Assembly (NCBI GenBank): GCA_002315655.1
Contig: DCHO01000048.1
Coordinates: 5,730-26,115, forward strand
Length of the DNA stretch: 20,386 nucleotides
From: Christensenella sp. UBA1750
GTDB taxonomy: Bacteria > Bacillota > Clostridia > Christensenellales > UBA1750
Reading direction: 5' to 3'
A model generated the notes under the pieces. That model worked only from the letters and a program-made list of their open reading frames with translations, made no database searches and was not told the DNA's origin. This document shows positions 7,059 through 15,772 of the stretch, piece after piece (position 1 is the first letter of the stretch; every line of letters begins with the position of its first letter). The translations under genes were made by a program, and so were the position numbers.

Positions 7059-8939
7059 TTATTCCCCTCCTATGAAGGTTACGATCTCGCGCAGCACTTC
7101 TTCATCGTTCACAAAGGCGATCAGCTTCTTTTCGCCTGCGGTTTCCGCTTCCAGATTCAGCTCCACCTCAAGTTTTCCCTTGGGGCAGGTTTCGTTTGTG
7201 TAGACTTCCTTATAGATGGATTCATCCTCAATGTAGACCACAACGCTGCTTCCCTCGTCCTTGATGTCCAAGGACAGCTCATACGAGCAGGTTGCCATCT
7301 TCGCTTCCAACGCCACCCAGATGTCCACCGTGGAATCCTTGGGCGATTCGGTTCCGGCTTCGGGCAGCTGGCGGAAGATCTGTCCGCTCTGCAAGCCCGT
7401 GGCATATTCCCCGGTGACTTCGCCTACGCTCATGCCGCTCTCGGCAAGCAGCGCCTTGGCTTCCGCCAGCGTTTTCCCGGACAGGTCGGGCACGCGGGTG
7501 ACGGTCGCGGAGCCGCTGATGACCAGCTCCACGTTATAGCCGTTGGAAAGGAGGGTTCCGGGGGCGGGGTTCTGACCAATGACGGTGCCCCGGGGTTCCG
7601 TGGAGGTCTCATCCTCCGTGACCGTTCCGGCCTTGAGGCCGACCTGTTCTAGCAGCACCTGTGCTTCTTCCAGCGTTTTTTCGGATAGATCCGGCATTTC
7701 CACATTTTCCGCACCGGCGGAAACCACAACGCTCACGGTGGAACCTGCAAAAGCCTTGGTGCCGCCTGCGGGCGACTGGCTCACAATGCGGCCACGGGGC
7801 TCGGTGTCGGAATAGACAGTCTCGTTAACGTCCAGAATCAAGCCCATGGAGTCGGTCAGCGCCGCCGCCTCCTCCATCTGGAAGCCCTCCACAACAGGCA
7901 CGCGCACGCGCCCGGCCATGCTCCAACGCTTTGTGAAGAAGGAGAGCGTCACGGTGGCGGACATCAGGATAATCACGAAGCACAGAACGATGATGATGGA
8001 TTTCAGGCGCTTGGTGTGTTTGGTTTCGCTGGCTTTTTCCTTAACGGCCTTTTTCCGGGGAGATTCTTCGAGTGGTTCTTCCTTCTTGACTTCCCCTACC
8101 ACAAAGCCGCCTTCGGGATAGACCAGTGCCAGTGAGAGATCATCGTAGAACTCCCGGGCGCTCTGGTAGCGCTGGGCGGGATCCTTGCGAATGGCCTTCA
8201 TGATGATGTCCGAAATGGCCTTTGTAACCTTCGGATTGATCTCCATCGGTTCTTTTGGCGTGACATTTAGGTGTTGCATGGCGATGGCCACGGGGGTTTC
8301 GCCGGAGAAGGGAAGCTGCGCCGTTACCATCTCATAGAGCACCACTCCCAGGGAATACAGGTCGCTCTGGGCGTTGGCGGTCTCGCCCCGCGCCTGTTCA
8401 GGCGAAAAGTAGTGCACAGAACCCAAGACCGAGGAATCCTGCTCCGCGGTCATGGTCTGGGAATCGGAAGTCTTGGCGATGCCGAAGTCCGCCAGCTTTG
8501 CAATACCCTTTCTGTCCAGCAGAATGTTCTGGGGCTTAATGTCTCTGTGAATGATGTGTGCGTCATGTGCCATCTGCAGCGCCATGCAGATCTGCCGGGT
8601 AATGGTCACGGCGGAATAGTTGTCCAGCGCGCCATGCTCCTGAATGAGGGATTTCAGCGTCATGCCGTCCACATATTCCATGACGATGAAGCGCATCCCG
8701 TCCTGCTCGCCCACATCGTAAATGTCAATCAGGTTTTCGTGGCTCACGGTTGCGGCAGCCTCGGCCTCCTGCTGGAAGCGGCGCACGAACTCCTGGTCGG
8801 TATTGAACTGTTCGCGCAGCACCTTGACGGCTAATGTCTTGCCGGTACGGAAGTCGTAGGCCTTGTAGACCACGGCCATGCCGCCCTTGCCGATCACTTC
8901 GCCCAATAAATAGCGTCCTTTCAGGCAGATTCCCTTCAC
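7059..8939 (-). CDS. prkC: PASTA-domain Ser/Thr protein kinase
   Basis: This 626-residue membrane kinase senses cell-wall fragments. The kinase domain (about 8-270) has the glycine loop GKGGMAVV (17-24), Lys39 in LAVKV, HRDIKPQN (131-138), DFG (151-153) and SPEQ (179-182). A charged linker (285-312) leads to one membrane helix (313-335). Three PASTA repeats follow (about 345-408, 412-476, 480-545), then an 80-residue C-terminal domain in the position of the Ig-like domain of Bacillus PrkC. The start is GTG at 8939, sharing GTGA with the prpC stop, with AGGAGG six bases upstream. Coupling to prpC ties kinase to phosphatase level. PASTA repeats bind muropeptides or lipid II in relatives. Confidence 0.97.
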   Translation of the reverse strand: MKGICLKGRYLLGEVIGKGGMAVVYKAYDFRTGKTLAVKVLREQFNTDQEFVRRFQQEAEAAATVSHENLIDIYDVGEQDGMRFIVMEYVDGMTLKSLIQEHGALDNYSAVTITRQICMALQMAHDAHIIHRDIKPQNILLDRKGIAKLADFGIAKTSDSQTMTAEQDSSVLGSVHYFSPEQARGETANAQSDLYSLGVVLYEMVTAQLPFSGETPVAIAMQHLNVTPKEPMEINPKVTKAISDIIMKAIRKDPAQRYQSAREFYDDLSLALVYPEGGFVVGEVKKEEPLEESPRKKAVKEKASETKHTKRLKSIIIVLCFVIILMSATVTLSFFTKRWSMAGRVRVPVVEGFQMEEAAALTDSMGLILDVNETVYSDTEPRGRIVSQSPAGGTKAFAGSTVSVVVSAGAENVEMPDLSEKTLEEAQVLLEQVGLKAGTVTEDETSTEPRGTVIGQNPAPGTLLSNGYNVELVISGSATVTRVPDLSGKTLAEAKALLAESGMSVGEVTGEYATGLQSGQIFRQLPEAGTESPKDSTVDIWVALEAKMATCSYELSLDIKDEGSSVVVYIEDESIYKEVYTNETCPKGKLEVELNLEAETAGEKKLIAFVNDEEVLREIVTFIGGE

Positions 8940-9652
8940 TTACCCACCTCCTCAACGAAGATGAGCAGCAGAGTGATGTTGTCCCGCCCGCCGCCTTCTA
9001 AGGCGAAATTCAGCAGTGTGTCGGCGGCCTCCTCCATGTCTTTACCGTCGCAGATTTCAATAAATTCTTCATCGGAAATATAGTTGGAAAGCCCGTCCGT
9101 GCAGAGAATGAACAGATCACCGGGCAGCGCATCCACATCCTGCACATCCACGGCAACCGTGGCGTCCGTGCCCAAGGCTCTTGTGATCACGTTACGATAC
9201 GGGTGAATCTTTGCCTGTTCCTTGGTGATTTCCCCCTTGCGGATGAGCTCCGCCACAAGCGAATGATCCTGACTTAACTGCTCAATCTCATGGTCGCGGA
9301 GACGGTAGCAGCGGGAATCCCCCACATGGGAGAGCAGCGCGTGCTTCTTCATAAAATAAAGGGCGGTCAGCGTAGTGCCCATGCCCTTGCACTCCGGGTT
9401 TTCCATGGACTTCATATAGATGGCATTGTTCGCCTGACGCACCCAGGAGACCGCCGTTTTCACGGAAATTTCCTTGCCCTTGGCCTTTTCTGCCAGGTTT
9501 TTCATGGTCTCAACGGCGAGCGCAGAGGCCACTTCGCCGGCCTGATGTCCGCCCATGCCGTCGGCGACCAGCACAAGATTGTCCGTCACAAGCAGACTGT
9601 CCTCGTTGAGCGGTCTGACCTTGCCGACATGGGTTCGTGATACGACCTTCAC
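8936..9652 (-). CDS. prpC: PP2C-type Ser/Thr protein phosphatase (Stp/PrpC)
   Basis: This 238-residue metal-dependent phosphatase removes phosphate from PrkC and its targets. PP2C motifs are complete: VRPLNED (12-18), VADGMGGHQAGE (29-40, with metal ligand Asp31), GDSR (111-114), CTDGLSN (184-190) and GRDNIT (222-227). The length is normal for the bacterial stand-alone form, and there is no membrane segment. It starts with GTG at 9652, overlapping the rlmN stop by four bases, with GGAGGG nine bases upstream. It overlaps prkC by four bases at its end. The prpC-prkC pair is almost always adjacent in Bacillota. Confidence 0.97.
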   Translation of the reverse strand: MKVVSRTHVGKVRPLNEDSLLVTDNLVLVADGMGGHQAGEVASALAVETMKNLAEKAKGKEISVKTAVSWVRQANNAIYMKSMENPECKGMGTTLTALYFMKKHALLSHVGDSRCYRLRDHEIEQLSQDHSLVAELIRKGEITKEQAKIHPYRNVITRALGTDATVAVDVQDVDALPGDLFILCTDGLSNYISDEEFIEICDGKDMEEAADTLLNFALEGGGRDNITLLLIFVEEVGK

Positions 9653-10701
9653 GGCTTCTGTCCCTCCGTTTCTAAGTGTTTTCTTCTTAATTGCCCGCAG
9701 GCGCCCTCAATGTCCGCGCCCATTTCGCGGCGGCGCGTCACCGAAATCCCGCGCTCCTCCAACCGCTTCTGAAAGGCCTCAATGCCCTTCTGCGACGGCG
9801 CGGAAAGATTGCGCTCCTTCACGTCATTTAAGGGAATCAGATTCACATGGCACAGCAGCCCGCGCAGCAGGTCGGCAAGCCTGTCCGCATCCTCAAGGGA
9901 GGTGTTGACCCCTTCGATGAGCGCATATTCAAACACGATTCTTCTGCCAACGATGTCCACATAATCCCGACAGGCTTTGAGCAGCCTTGATACGGAATAT
10001 TTCTTTGCCACGGGCATGATCTTCTGCCGCGCCTCATCCGTTGTGGCGTGGAGCGAAATGGACAAGGTGATGGGCAGTTTGAGCTGCGCCAGCTCGTCCA
10101 TCCTGTCGCACAGCCCGCAGGTGGAGACCGAAATGTTGCGCAGCGATATGTTCAGCCCCTCCGGCGCGGACACCAGCTTCAAAAATTTGATTACGTTATC
10201 ATAATTGTCCAACGGTTCGCCGCTGCCCATCATCACGATGTTGGTCACGCCGCGCTTGTCGCCCTCGGAATGCAGCGCATTGACCGTCACCACCTCGCCC
10301 AGCATTTCGCCGGGGGTCAGGTCGCGCACACGGCCTTCCAACGTGGAGGCGCAGAAGGCGCATCCCATCCGGCAGCCCACCTGCGAGGAAATGCACAGCG
10401 TATTTCCGTAGTGGTAGCGCATCAGCACGCCCTCCACCACGTTGCCGTCGTGGAGCGAAAAGAGATACTTTTCCGTGCCGTCCTTCTCGGAGCGCAGGGT
10501 CTTGATGATGGAAACGCCTTGCGCCCGCTCGGTTTCTTTCAGCTTATCCCGAAAAGTCGCAGGGAGATTGCGCATTTCGTCAAAATCCGCACCCTTTTGC
10601 AGCCAGCCGTAGAGCTGTTTTGCGCGAAAAGCCTTTTCGCCCTGCTCTTTCAGCCAGACTTCCAACTCAGGCAGACTATATCCCAGCAGACAATCTTCCA
10701 T
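9649..10701 (-). CDS. rlmN: dual-specificity RNA methyltransferase RlmN
   Basis: This 350-residue radical SAM enzyme makes 2-methyladenosine at A2503 of 23S rRNA and, in studied relatives, at A37 of some tRNAs. The iron-sulfur site is Cys110, Cys114 and Cys117 in GCRMGCAFC. Glu90 in VVEGVLM is the likely base, and Cys335 in IEGACGQL is the methyl-carrying cysteine expected for RlmN. VMMGSGEPLDN (156-166) is the SAM-binding GEP motif. The ATG has AGGAG six bases upstream, nine bases after the rsmB stop. The gene overlaps prpC by four bases. Confidence 0.97.
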   Translation of the reverse strand: MEDCLLGYSLPELEVWLKEQGEKAFRAKQLYGWLQKGADFDEMRNLPATFRDKLKETERAQGVSIIKTLRSEKDGTEKYLFSLHDGNVVEGVLMRYHYGNTLCISSQVGCRMGCAFCASTLEGRVRDLTPGEMLGEVVTVNALHSEGDKRGVTNIVMMGSGEPLDNYDNVIKFLKLVSAPEGLNISLRNISVSTCGLCDRMDELAQLKLPITLSISLHATTDEARQKIMPVAKKYSVSRLLKACRDYVDIVGRRIVFEYALIEGVNTSLEDADRLADLLRGLLCHVNLIPLNDVKERNLSAPSQKGIEAFQKRLEERGISVTRRREMGADIEGACGQLRRKHLETEGQKP

Positions 10702-10710
10702 GCGTTTCTC

Positions 10711-12117
10711 CTAAATGCGTTTTTTGCGAACCATGCGGGCGATAAAGAAACCGTCCATGCCGTGAATATGCGGATAGAGCGTCAAGGTTCCGCCCTTTGC
10801 TTCCTCTTTATATGCTTCGGGCAGCATTTCATCCAGCCCGGAAAGCTCAAAGTCCTTGTGCTTGGCTAAAAACTCCGCCACGGTCTGTCCATTCTCTTCT
10901 TCAAAGAGCGTGCAGGTGGAATAGACCAGCGTTCCGCCTGGCTTGACGTACTTGCAGCAGGTGTTGAGGATTTCCAGCTGAACCGCGTGCAGGGAGGAAA
11001 TCTGTTCCTCCGTAATGTTGTACTTGATGTCGGGCTTGCTCAGATAGTCGCCCAAGCCGGAGCAGGGCGCGTCAACCAGCACCGCGTCCATCGTTTCCAC
11101 GTTGGAATCCACTATCTGTGTGGCGTCCTGCACCCGCAGACGGATGTTGTCCAGCCCCAATCTCTGTGCCGCGCCGGAAATGAGCTTTACGCGGTGTTCG
11201 TGCAAATCCCACGCATACACGCGCCCGGTGCCCAGCATCTTTTCGGCAATATAGCAGCTTTTCCCGCCGGGTGCCGCGCAGCAATCCAGCACCTGTTGCC
11301 CGCGCTTCACGCCCAAGGCCTGTACCGCCAGCATGGAGCCTTCGCCCATGATGGAGTAATTGCCCAGACGGAAGCCCTCGTGCCGCGCCACAAAGCCGCC
11401 GGAAATGTAGTAGCTTTCGGGAATCTTTCCCTTCTCCCACGCAAAGCCCTGCTCGGTCATGTATTTCTCGAACTGCTCCGCAGAAAACCTTGTCAGATTC
11501 GGGCGAATGGTCACGGTATGGGTCTTGGAGCGATACGCAAGCATTTTTTCGGTGAAATCCTCGCCGAAATCGCGCATCAGCCGCTTCACCAGTGCTTCCG
11601 GGAAGGAATAGCGCACGGAGAGGTTTTCCACTTTGTCCTCGGGATAAACGATTCTGCTTCTGTCCCGGATGATGGAGCGCAGCACGGCGTTTGTGAGCCC
11701 GGACAATGTGCCGCGCTTGAAACGGCGGGTCAGCTCCACCGCCTCATTGACGATGGCATTGTCGGGAATCTTGTCCATGAACACCATCTGATACACGCCC
11801 ATGCGCAGAATCATCTTGGTCACATCGTCCTCGCAGGGGCGATCCATGTATTTGGATAAAATGTAGTCCAAGCAGATTTCATTTTCCAGCACGCCGTAGA
11901 ACAGCTCGGTCATCAGCCGTCTGTCCTTTGCCGTGAGCGCGGACTCATTGATGCGCCGGGTCAGTGCCAGCCCGGAATACGCATCGGAAATCTGCACATC
12001 CATCAGGGCTTCCAGTGCGGCCAGTCGCGCCGGAGACGCGCCCTTCTGTTGATGCTCCCCGGGGTTTTTATGGAAATCCGGCTGTCTTTTGCCGGAATCA
12101 GGCTTTTTCTGTGTCAT
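10711..12117 (-). CDS. rsmB: 16S rRNA (cytosine-967-C5)-methyltransferase
   Basis: This 468-residue SAM-dependent enzyme methylates C967 of 16S rRNA. An extra basic N-terminus (1-28, rich in Lys, Gln and His) precedes the NusB-like RNA-binding domain (about 29-160). The methyltransferase domain has DCCAAPGGKS (278-287), DAPCSG (349-354, Cys352 for product release) and STCT (400-403, Cys402 as the nucleophile). The ATG at 12117 is supported by AGGAGA five bases upstream, although it places the start 20 bases inside fmt. No later Met gives a complete NusB domain. The order fmt-rsmB-rlmN is conserved in Bacillota. Confidence 0.96.
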   Translation of the reverse strand: MTQKKPDSGKRQPDFHKNPGEHQQKGASPARLAALEALMDVQISDAYSGLALTRRINESALTAKDRRLMTELFYGVLENEICLDYILSKYMDRPCEDDVTKMILRMGVYQMVFMDKIPDNAIVNEAVELTRRFKRGTLSGLTNAVLRSIIRDRSRIVYPEDKVENLSVRYSFPEALVKRLMRDFGEDFTEKMLAYRSKTHTVTIRPNLTRFSAEQFEKYMTEQGFAWEKGKIPESYYISGGFVARHEGFRLGNYSIMGEGSMLAVQALGVKRGQQVLDCCAAPGGKSCYIAEKMLGTGRVYAWDLHEHRVKLISGAAQRLGLDNIRLRVQDATQIVDSNVETMDAVLVDAPCSGLGDYLSKPDIKYNITEEQISSLHAVQLEILNTCCKYVKPGGTLVYSTCTLFEEENGQTVAEFLAKHKDFELSGLDEMLPEAYKEEAKGGTLTLYPHIHGMDGFFIARMVRKKRI

Positions 12118-13054
12118 GGATTTCTCCTAAAATACTGTTTTCGGCAATCGGTTTGCCACGCAGATAATCCTTGGCGTTCATCCGCTTGGAGGACGGTGCC
12201 TGCATCTCCACGATTTCCAAAATCCCTTCCCCACAGGCCACAAACAGCCCTTCCTTGGGGTTGGATTTCACGATCTCCCCGGGCTTTCCGGCATATTCTT
12301 TATCGGAAACCTTCGTCTTCCAGATTTTCAGCACGCCAGTGTCCATTGTTGTGTATGCACCCGGCCAGGGATACACGCCGCGAACGAGGTTGTGAATCTC
12401 CTTGGCGGAGTTGTTCCAGTCAATGCTTCCCAGCTCCTTATCCAGCATCGGCAGATAAGTCGCCTCATTCTCGTTCTGTTTGATGCGCTGCAAAGTGCCT
12501 TCTTCCAGTGCTTTCAGGGTTTTCAGCAGCGTTTTCGCGCCCAATTCGGATAGTTTTTCCGTCAGTTCCTCGGCATTTTCGTTTTCGTCAATGGGGATTT
12601 CATCCTGCAGCAGCATATCGCCGGTGTCGATGCCCGCATCGGTGAACATCGTGGTCACGCCGGTCTTTGTTTCGCCTTTTATCAGCACCCAGTTGATTGG
12701 CGCAGAACCCCTGTATTTCGACAGCAGGGAGGCATGAACGTTGACGGTGCCAAGGCGCGGGATGTCCAGCACCTTTTGAGACAGAATCTGCCCGAAAGCG
12801 GCGGTCACGAACAAATCCGGCTGCAAGGCCTCCAACGCGGCTCTGCCTTCGGGCCTTCTGATTTTCTCAAACTGCAAAACCGGAATGCCGTGTGCTTCCG
12901 CATATACCTTGACAGGCGGCGGGGTGAGCTTTTTACTGCGCCCGACGGGTCTGTCCGGCTGGGTCACGACGCCCACGACCTGATAGCCGTTTTCCACCAT
13001 GGCACTAAGCGGCTGCACGGCAAATTCCGGGGTTCCCATAAACACAATACGCAA
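12098..13054 (-). CDS. fmt: methionyl-tRNA formyltransferase
   Basis: This 318-residue enzyme formylates the amino group of initiator Met-tRNA using 10-formyl-tetrahydrofolate. The N-terminal Rossmann domain starts RIVFMGTPEFA. The catalytic residues are Asn106 and His108 in NVHASLLSKYRGSAPI and Asp143 in DAGIDTGDML. The C-terminal part (about 205-318) is the tRNA-binding OB domain. The start is TTG at 13054: the family begins exactly at this point, and GGAGG lies eight bases upstream, whereas the first ATG (residue 6) would remove the first beta strand. It sits 15 bases after def, the deformylase acting later in the same cycle. Confidence 0.96.
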   Translation of the reverse strand: MRIVFMGTPEFAVQPLSAMVENGYQVVGVVTQPDRPVGRSKKLTPPPVKVYAEAHGIPVLQFEKIRRPEGRAALEALQPDLFVTAAFGQILSQKVLDIPRLGTVNVHASLLSKYRGSAPINWVLIKGETKTGVTTMFTDAGIDTGDMLLQDEIPIDENENAEELTEKLSELGAKTLLKTLKALEEGTLQRIKQNENEATYLPMLDKELGSIDWNNSAKEIHNLVRGVYPWPGAYTTMDTGVLKIWKTKVSDKEYAGKPGEIVKSNPKEGLFVACGEGILEIVEMQAPSSKRMNAKDYLRGKPIAENSILGEIHDTEKA

Positions 13055-13069
13055 AGGCTTGTCCTCCGA

Positions 13070-13531
13070 TTATTTCGCGTTCTTCTGCTGTTCCTTGTAA
13101 ATGTCAATGAACAGTTTTCCGTTCAGATGGTCGATCTCATGGCAGAAGGCTCTGGCCAGCAAATCTTCGCCTTCCATGGTGAAGGCCTTTCCGTGGCGGT
13201 CAATGGCGCGCACCTTGACCTTCTTGGGGCGGGTGACCTCGCAGAACCGTCCGGGAATGGACAGACACCCCTCGTTGCCGGTCTGGGTTTCTTCGGAGAC
13301 CGAAACGATCTCCGGGTTAATGAGCTCGATCACGCCCTCGCCCACGTCAATGACCACAATGCGTTTGAGCAGTCCCACCTGCGGCGCGGCAAGACCCACG
13401 CCCTCGGCCTCGTGCATGGTTTCCGCCATATCGTCCAGCAGCTCATGGATTTTGCTGTCAATCATCGTCACCGGGCGGCACTTCTTTTTCAAAACGTCGT
13501 CGCCCAGCTTCACAATATTCCTCTTTGCCAT
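13070..13531 (-). CDS. def: peptide deformylase
   Basis: This 153-residue metalloenzyme removes the formyl group from new proteins. All three motifs are present: GVGLAAPQ (44-51), EGCLS (87-91, metal ligand Cys89) and HEIDH (131-135, ligands His131 and His135 with Glu132 as base). Its size and compact C-terminus resemble type 1 deformylases. The ATG at 13531 has GAGGGAG about six bases upstream, a site that overlaps the priA stop codon, so the two genes are probably translationally linked. fmt follows directly, pairing the steps that add and remove the formyl group. Confidence 0.97.
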   Translation of the reverse strand: MAKRNIVKLGDDVLKKKCRPVTMIDSKIHELLDDMAETMHEAEGVGLAAPQVGLLKRIVVIDVGEGVIELINPEIVSVSEETQTGNEGCLSIPGRFCEVTRPKKVKVRAIDRHGKAFTMEGEDLLARAFCHEIDHLNGKLFIDIYKEQQKNAK

Positions 13532-13543
13532 AATTTTCTCCCT

Positions 13544-15760
13544 CTACATAAAGCTCACGGGATCAAGCTCGGTTTCAACCCTGACACCCGGCTGTTCATT
13601 TTCTTTTGCACATTCCACAATGTAATCCAGTGCTTCATCGCTCTCTTTGGCGTAGAGCTTGATGAAGACCTGCCAGCGGTATTCGTCCCGAAGGCGACCC
13701 AAAGGCGCTTCCATGGCGTGTACCTGAATTTTTTGCCGCTTCCGATTTGGCGTGCTGTCAAAAAAAGCATTGATCTGCATTTCAATCACTTCGGCTGCGG
13801 CACGCACGTCGCTTTCCTCCCGCCCGGTAAGCAAAATCCGCAGCATCACGGTATAGGGCGGATAGAGCCGCCGCCGCCGTCTGTTGATTTCTTTCTCATA
13901 AAAGGCGCGGTAGTCCTGCTTTGCGGCCAGTTCGATGGCGTAATGGTCGGGTTCGTAGGTCTGCACCACCACGCGCCCGGGGAAAAGTCCCCGCCCGGCG
14001 CGGCCTTCCACCTGCGTGAGTAGCTGGAACGTGCGCTCCTCGGAGCGGTAGTCCGGCAGGTTCAGCGTCATGTCCGCAGCGATCACGCCCACCAGCGTCA
14101 CATTGGGGAAATCGTGCCCCTTGGCAATCATCTGCGTGCCGATCATCACCTGCGCGTCTCCCTTGCGGAAGCGTGTCAGCAGCTCCACCAGCGCGTCCTT
14201 GTTTGCGGTGGTGTCCAAATCCAGCCTCACGGTGGTCACGCCTGGAAATTCCTCTTTGAGCTTTTCCTCGATCTGTTGGGTGCCCACGCCGAACCTGCGG
14301 ATGTACGGCGAATCGCACACCGGGCAGGTTTTCGGGGGCTGCATAATCGTACCGCAGTAGTGGCATTTCAGCGTATCGTCATAGGAATGATAGGTCATAG
14401 TCACATCACAGTGCGGGCAATGCACCGTGAACCCGCAGGCGCGGCACTTGACAAAGGACGAGTGCCCCCGCCTATTGTGAAACAGCACCACCTGTTGATG
14501 CTTTAATAATGTTTCCTGAATGGCTTCCTTTAGGGCGACGGAGAACATGGAGCGGTTTCCGGCAACGATCTCCTGCCGCATATCAACGATCTCCACTTCC
14601 GGCAGGGGTCTGCCCGTGGCGCGCTCGTTCATTTCCAGCAGCACATGATAGCCCTTCAGAGCTCTTGCATAAGTTTCCATAGAGGGCGTTGCGCTGCCCA
14701 GCACCAGTGTTGCCCGCTGCAAACGGCAGCGTTCCAGTGCCACCTCCCGGGCATCGTAGCAGGGATTGTTTTCGCTCTTGTAGGTCTGCTCATGTTCCTC
14801 GTCAATGATGATGAGCCCCAGATTTTCCACCGGAGCAAACACCGCCGAACGCGCCCCGATGACCACTCTTGCGTCCCCGTCGCGGATGCGCTGCCACTCA
14901 TCGAACTTTTCCCCCTGGGAAAGCCCGGAATGCAGCACCGCCGCCGTGTCCCCGAAGCGGTTGCGGAACCACATGACCATCTGCGGGGTCAAAGCGATTT
15001 CCGGCACCAGCAGAATCGCGCCCTTGCCGCGCAGCAGCACCTCGCGGACGGCGTGCATATACACCTCGGTTTTGCCCGAGCCGGTCACGCCGTGGAGCAG
15101 GAAGGATTTCATGTCCCCGTCAAAGGACGCGCCGATCTGTTCCACGGCGTTCCTCTGCCCCTCCGTCAACGTGAAGGTCTGCAGGGATTCCTCCAGTCTT
15201 TCGTAAGGCACTCGGCGCACCTGCATGGGGAAAATCTCCGCAATGCCCTTCTTCTCCATGGCACGGACGACCTGCATCGCCCCGTCCATGGGAATCCGGC
15301 TGATTTTCAACCCTTGCGGTTCGTTTTTCAGCAGTTCCACGATTTCCTGCTGCTTTTGAGAGCGGGAGCACTTTTTTGTGGCTGCCTCCGCATCTGCCGT
15401 AAGTCTCACGGCAAAGCGGGTCAGCGGGCGGATTTTGCCGCTTCGCACCTGCGCCGGCAACACCGCCCGCAGGGCGGCGGCCATTGTGGTTCGATACTTT
15501 TCCCGCATGAAGAAGCATAAATCCATAATTTCCGGCAGCACAACAGGCATATCATCCACAACGGAGAGAACATCTTTTAGCTTGCTCTCCTCCACCGTTG
15601 TGGTCTCGGACGTGGAGATCACCATGCCGTAAATGGTGCGGGGGCCGAAGGGAACCGTGACGCGCAGACCGGGGGTGAGGCTCATCCCATCGGGAACGCG
15701 ATAGGTAAAGAGCTTGTCCACCTCGGTGGCGGTAATGTCCACAATGATCTGCGCGTACAC
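13544..15760 (-). CDS. priA: primosomal protein N' (replication restart helicase PriA)
   Basis: This 738-residue 3'-5' superfamily 2 DNA helicase reloads the replisome at stalled forks. The N-terminal DNA-binding domain (about 1-110) precedes the helicase core, with Walker A GVTGSGKT (224-231), DEEH (320-323), LGSATPS (354-360) and HNRRGHS (428-434). A two-zinc insert uses Cys439, Cys442, Cys448, Cys451, Cys466, Cys469, Cys479 and Cys482. MIAKGHDFPNV matches helicase motif V. The start is GTG at 15760, with AAGGAG six to seven bases upstream, 12 bases after the coaBC stop. Length and motif set are normal for the family. Confidence 0.97.
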   Translation of the reverse strand: MYAQIIVDITATEVDKLFTYRVPDGMSLTPGLRVTVPFGPRTIYGMVISTSETTTVEESKLKDVLSVVDDMPVVLPEIMDLCFFMREKYRTTMAAALRAVLPAQVRSGKIRPLTRFAVRLTADAEAATKKCSRSQKQQEIVELLKNEPQGLKISRIPMDGAMQVVRAMEKKGIAEIFPMQVRRVPYERLEESLQTFTLTEGQRNAVEQIGASFDGDMKSFLLHGVTGSGKTEVYMHAVREVLLRGKGAILLVPEIALTPQMVMWFRNRFGDTAAVLHSGLSQGEKFDEWQRIRDGDARVVIGARSAVFAPVENLGLIIIDEEHEQTYKSENNPCYDAREVALERCRLQRATLVLGSATPSMETYARALKGYHVLLEMNERATGRPLPEVEIVDMRQEIVAGNRSMFSVALKEAIQETLLKHQQVVLFHNRRGHSSFVKCRACGFTVHCPHCDVTMTYHSYDDTLKCHYCGTIMQPPKTCPVCDSPYIRRFGVGTQQIEEKLKEEFPGVTTVRLDLDTTANKDALVELLTRFRKGDAQVMIGTQMIAKGHDFPNVTLVGVIAADMTLNLPDYRSEERTFQLLTQVEGRAGRGLFPGRVVVQTYEPDHYAIELAAKQDYRAFYEKEINRRRRRLYPPYTVMLRILLTGREESDVRAAAEVIEMQINAFFDSTPNRKRQKIQVHAMEAPLGRLRDEYRWQVFIKLYAKESDEALDYIVECAKENEQPGVRVETELDPVSFM

Positions 15761-15772
15761 AGGCTTCTCCTT

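Noticed and set aside
6612..7652. A 346-codon plus-strand frame opposite rsgA and prkC
   Set aside because: It is antisense to the GTPase and PASTA regions, which have complete motifs. No ribosome site or family pattern is seen.
10048..10869. A 273-codon plus-strand frame opposite rlmN and rsmB
   Set aside because: The minus strand carries the radical SAM and RNA-methyltransferase motifs without break. The plus frame has none.
12734..14023. A 429-codon open frame on the plus strand across fmt, def and priA
   Set aside because: It lies wholly opposite three strongly conserved genes, has an odd composition rich in His, Gln and Arg, and shows no domain. It is a shadow of GC-rich codons.
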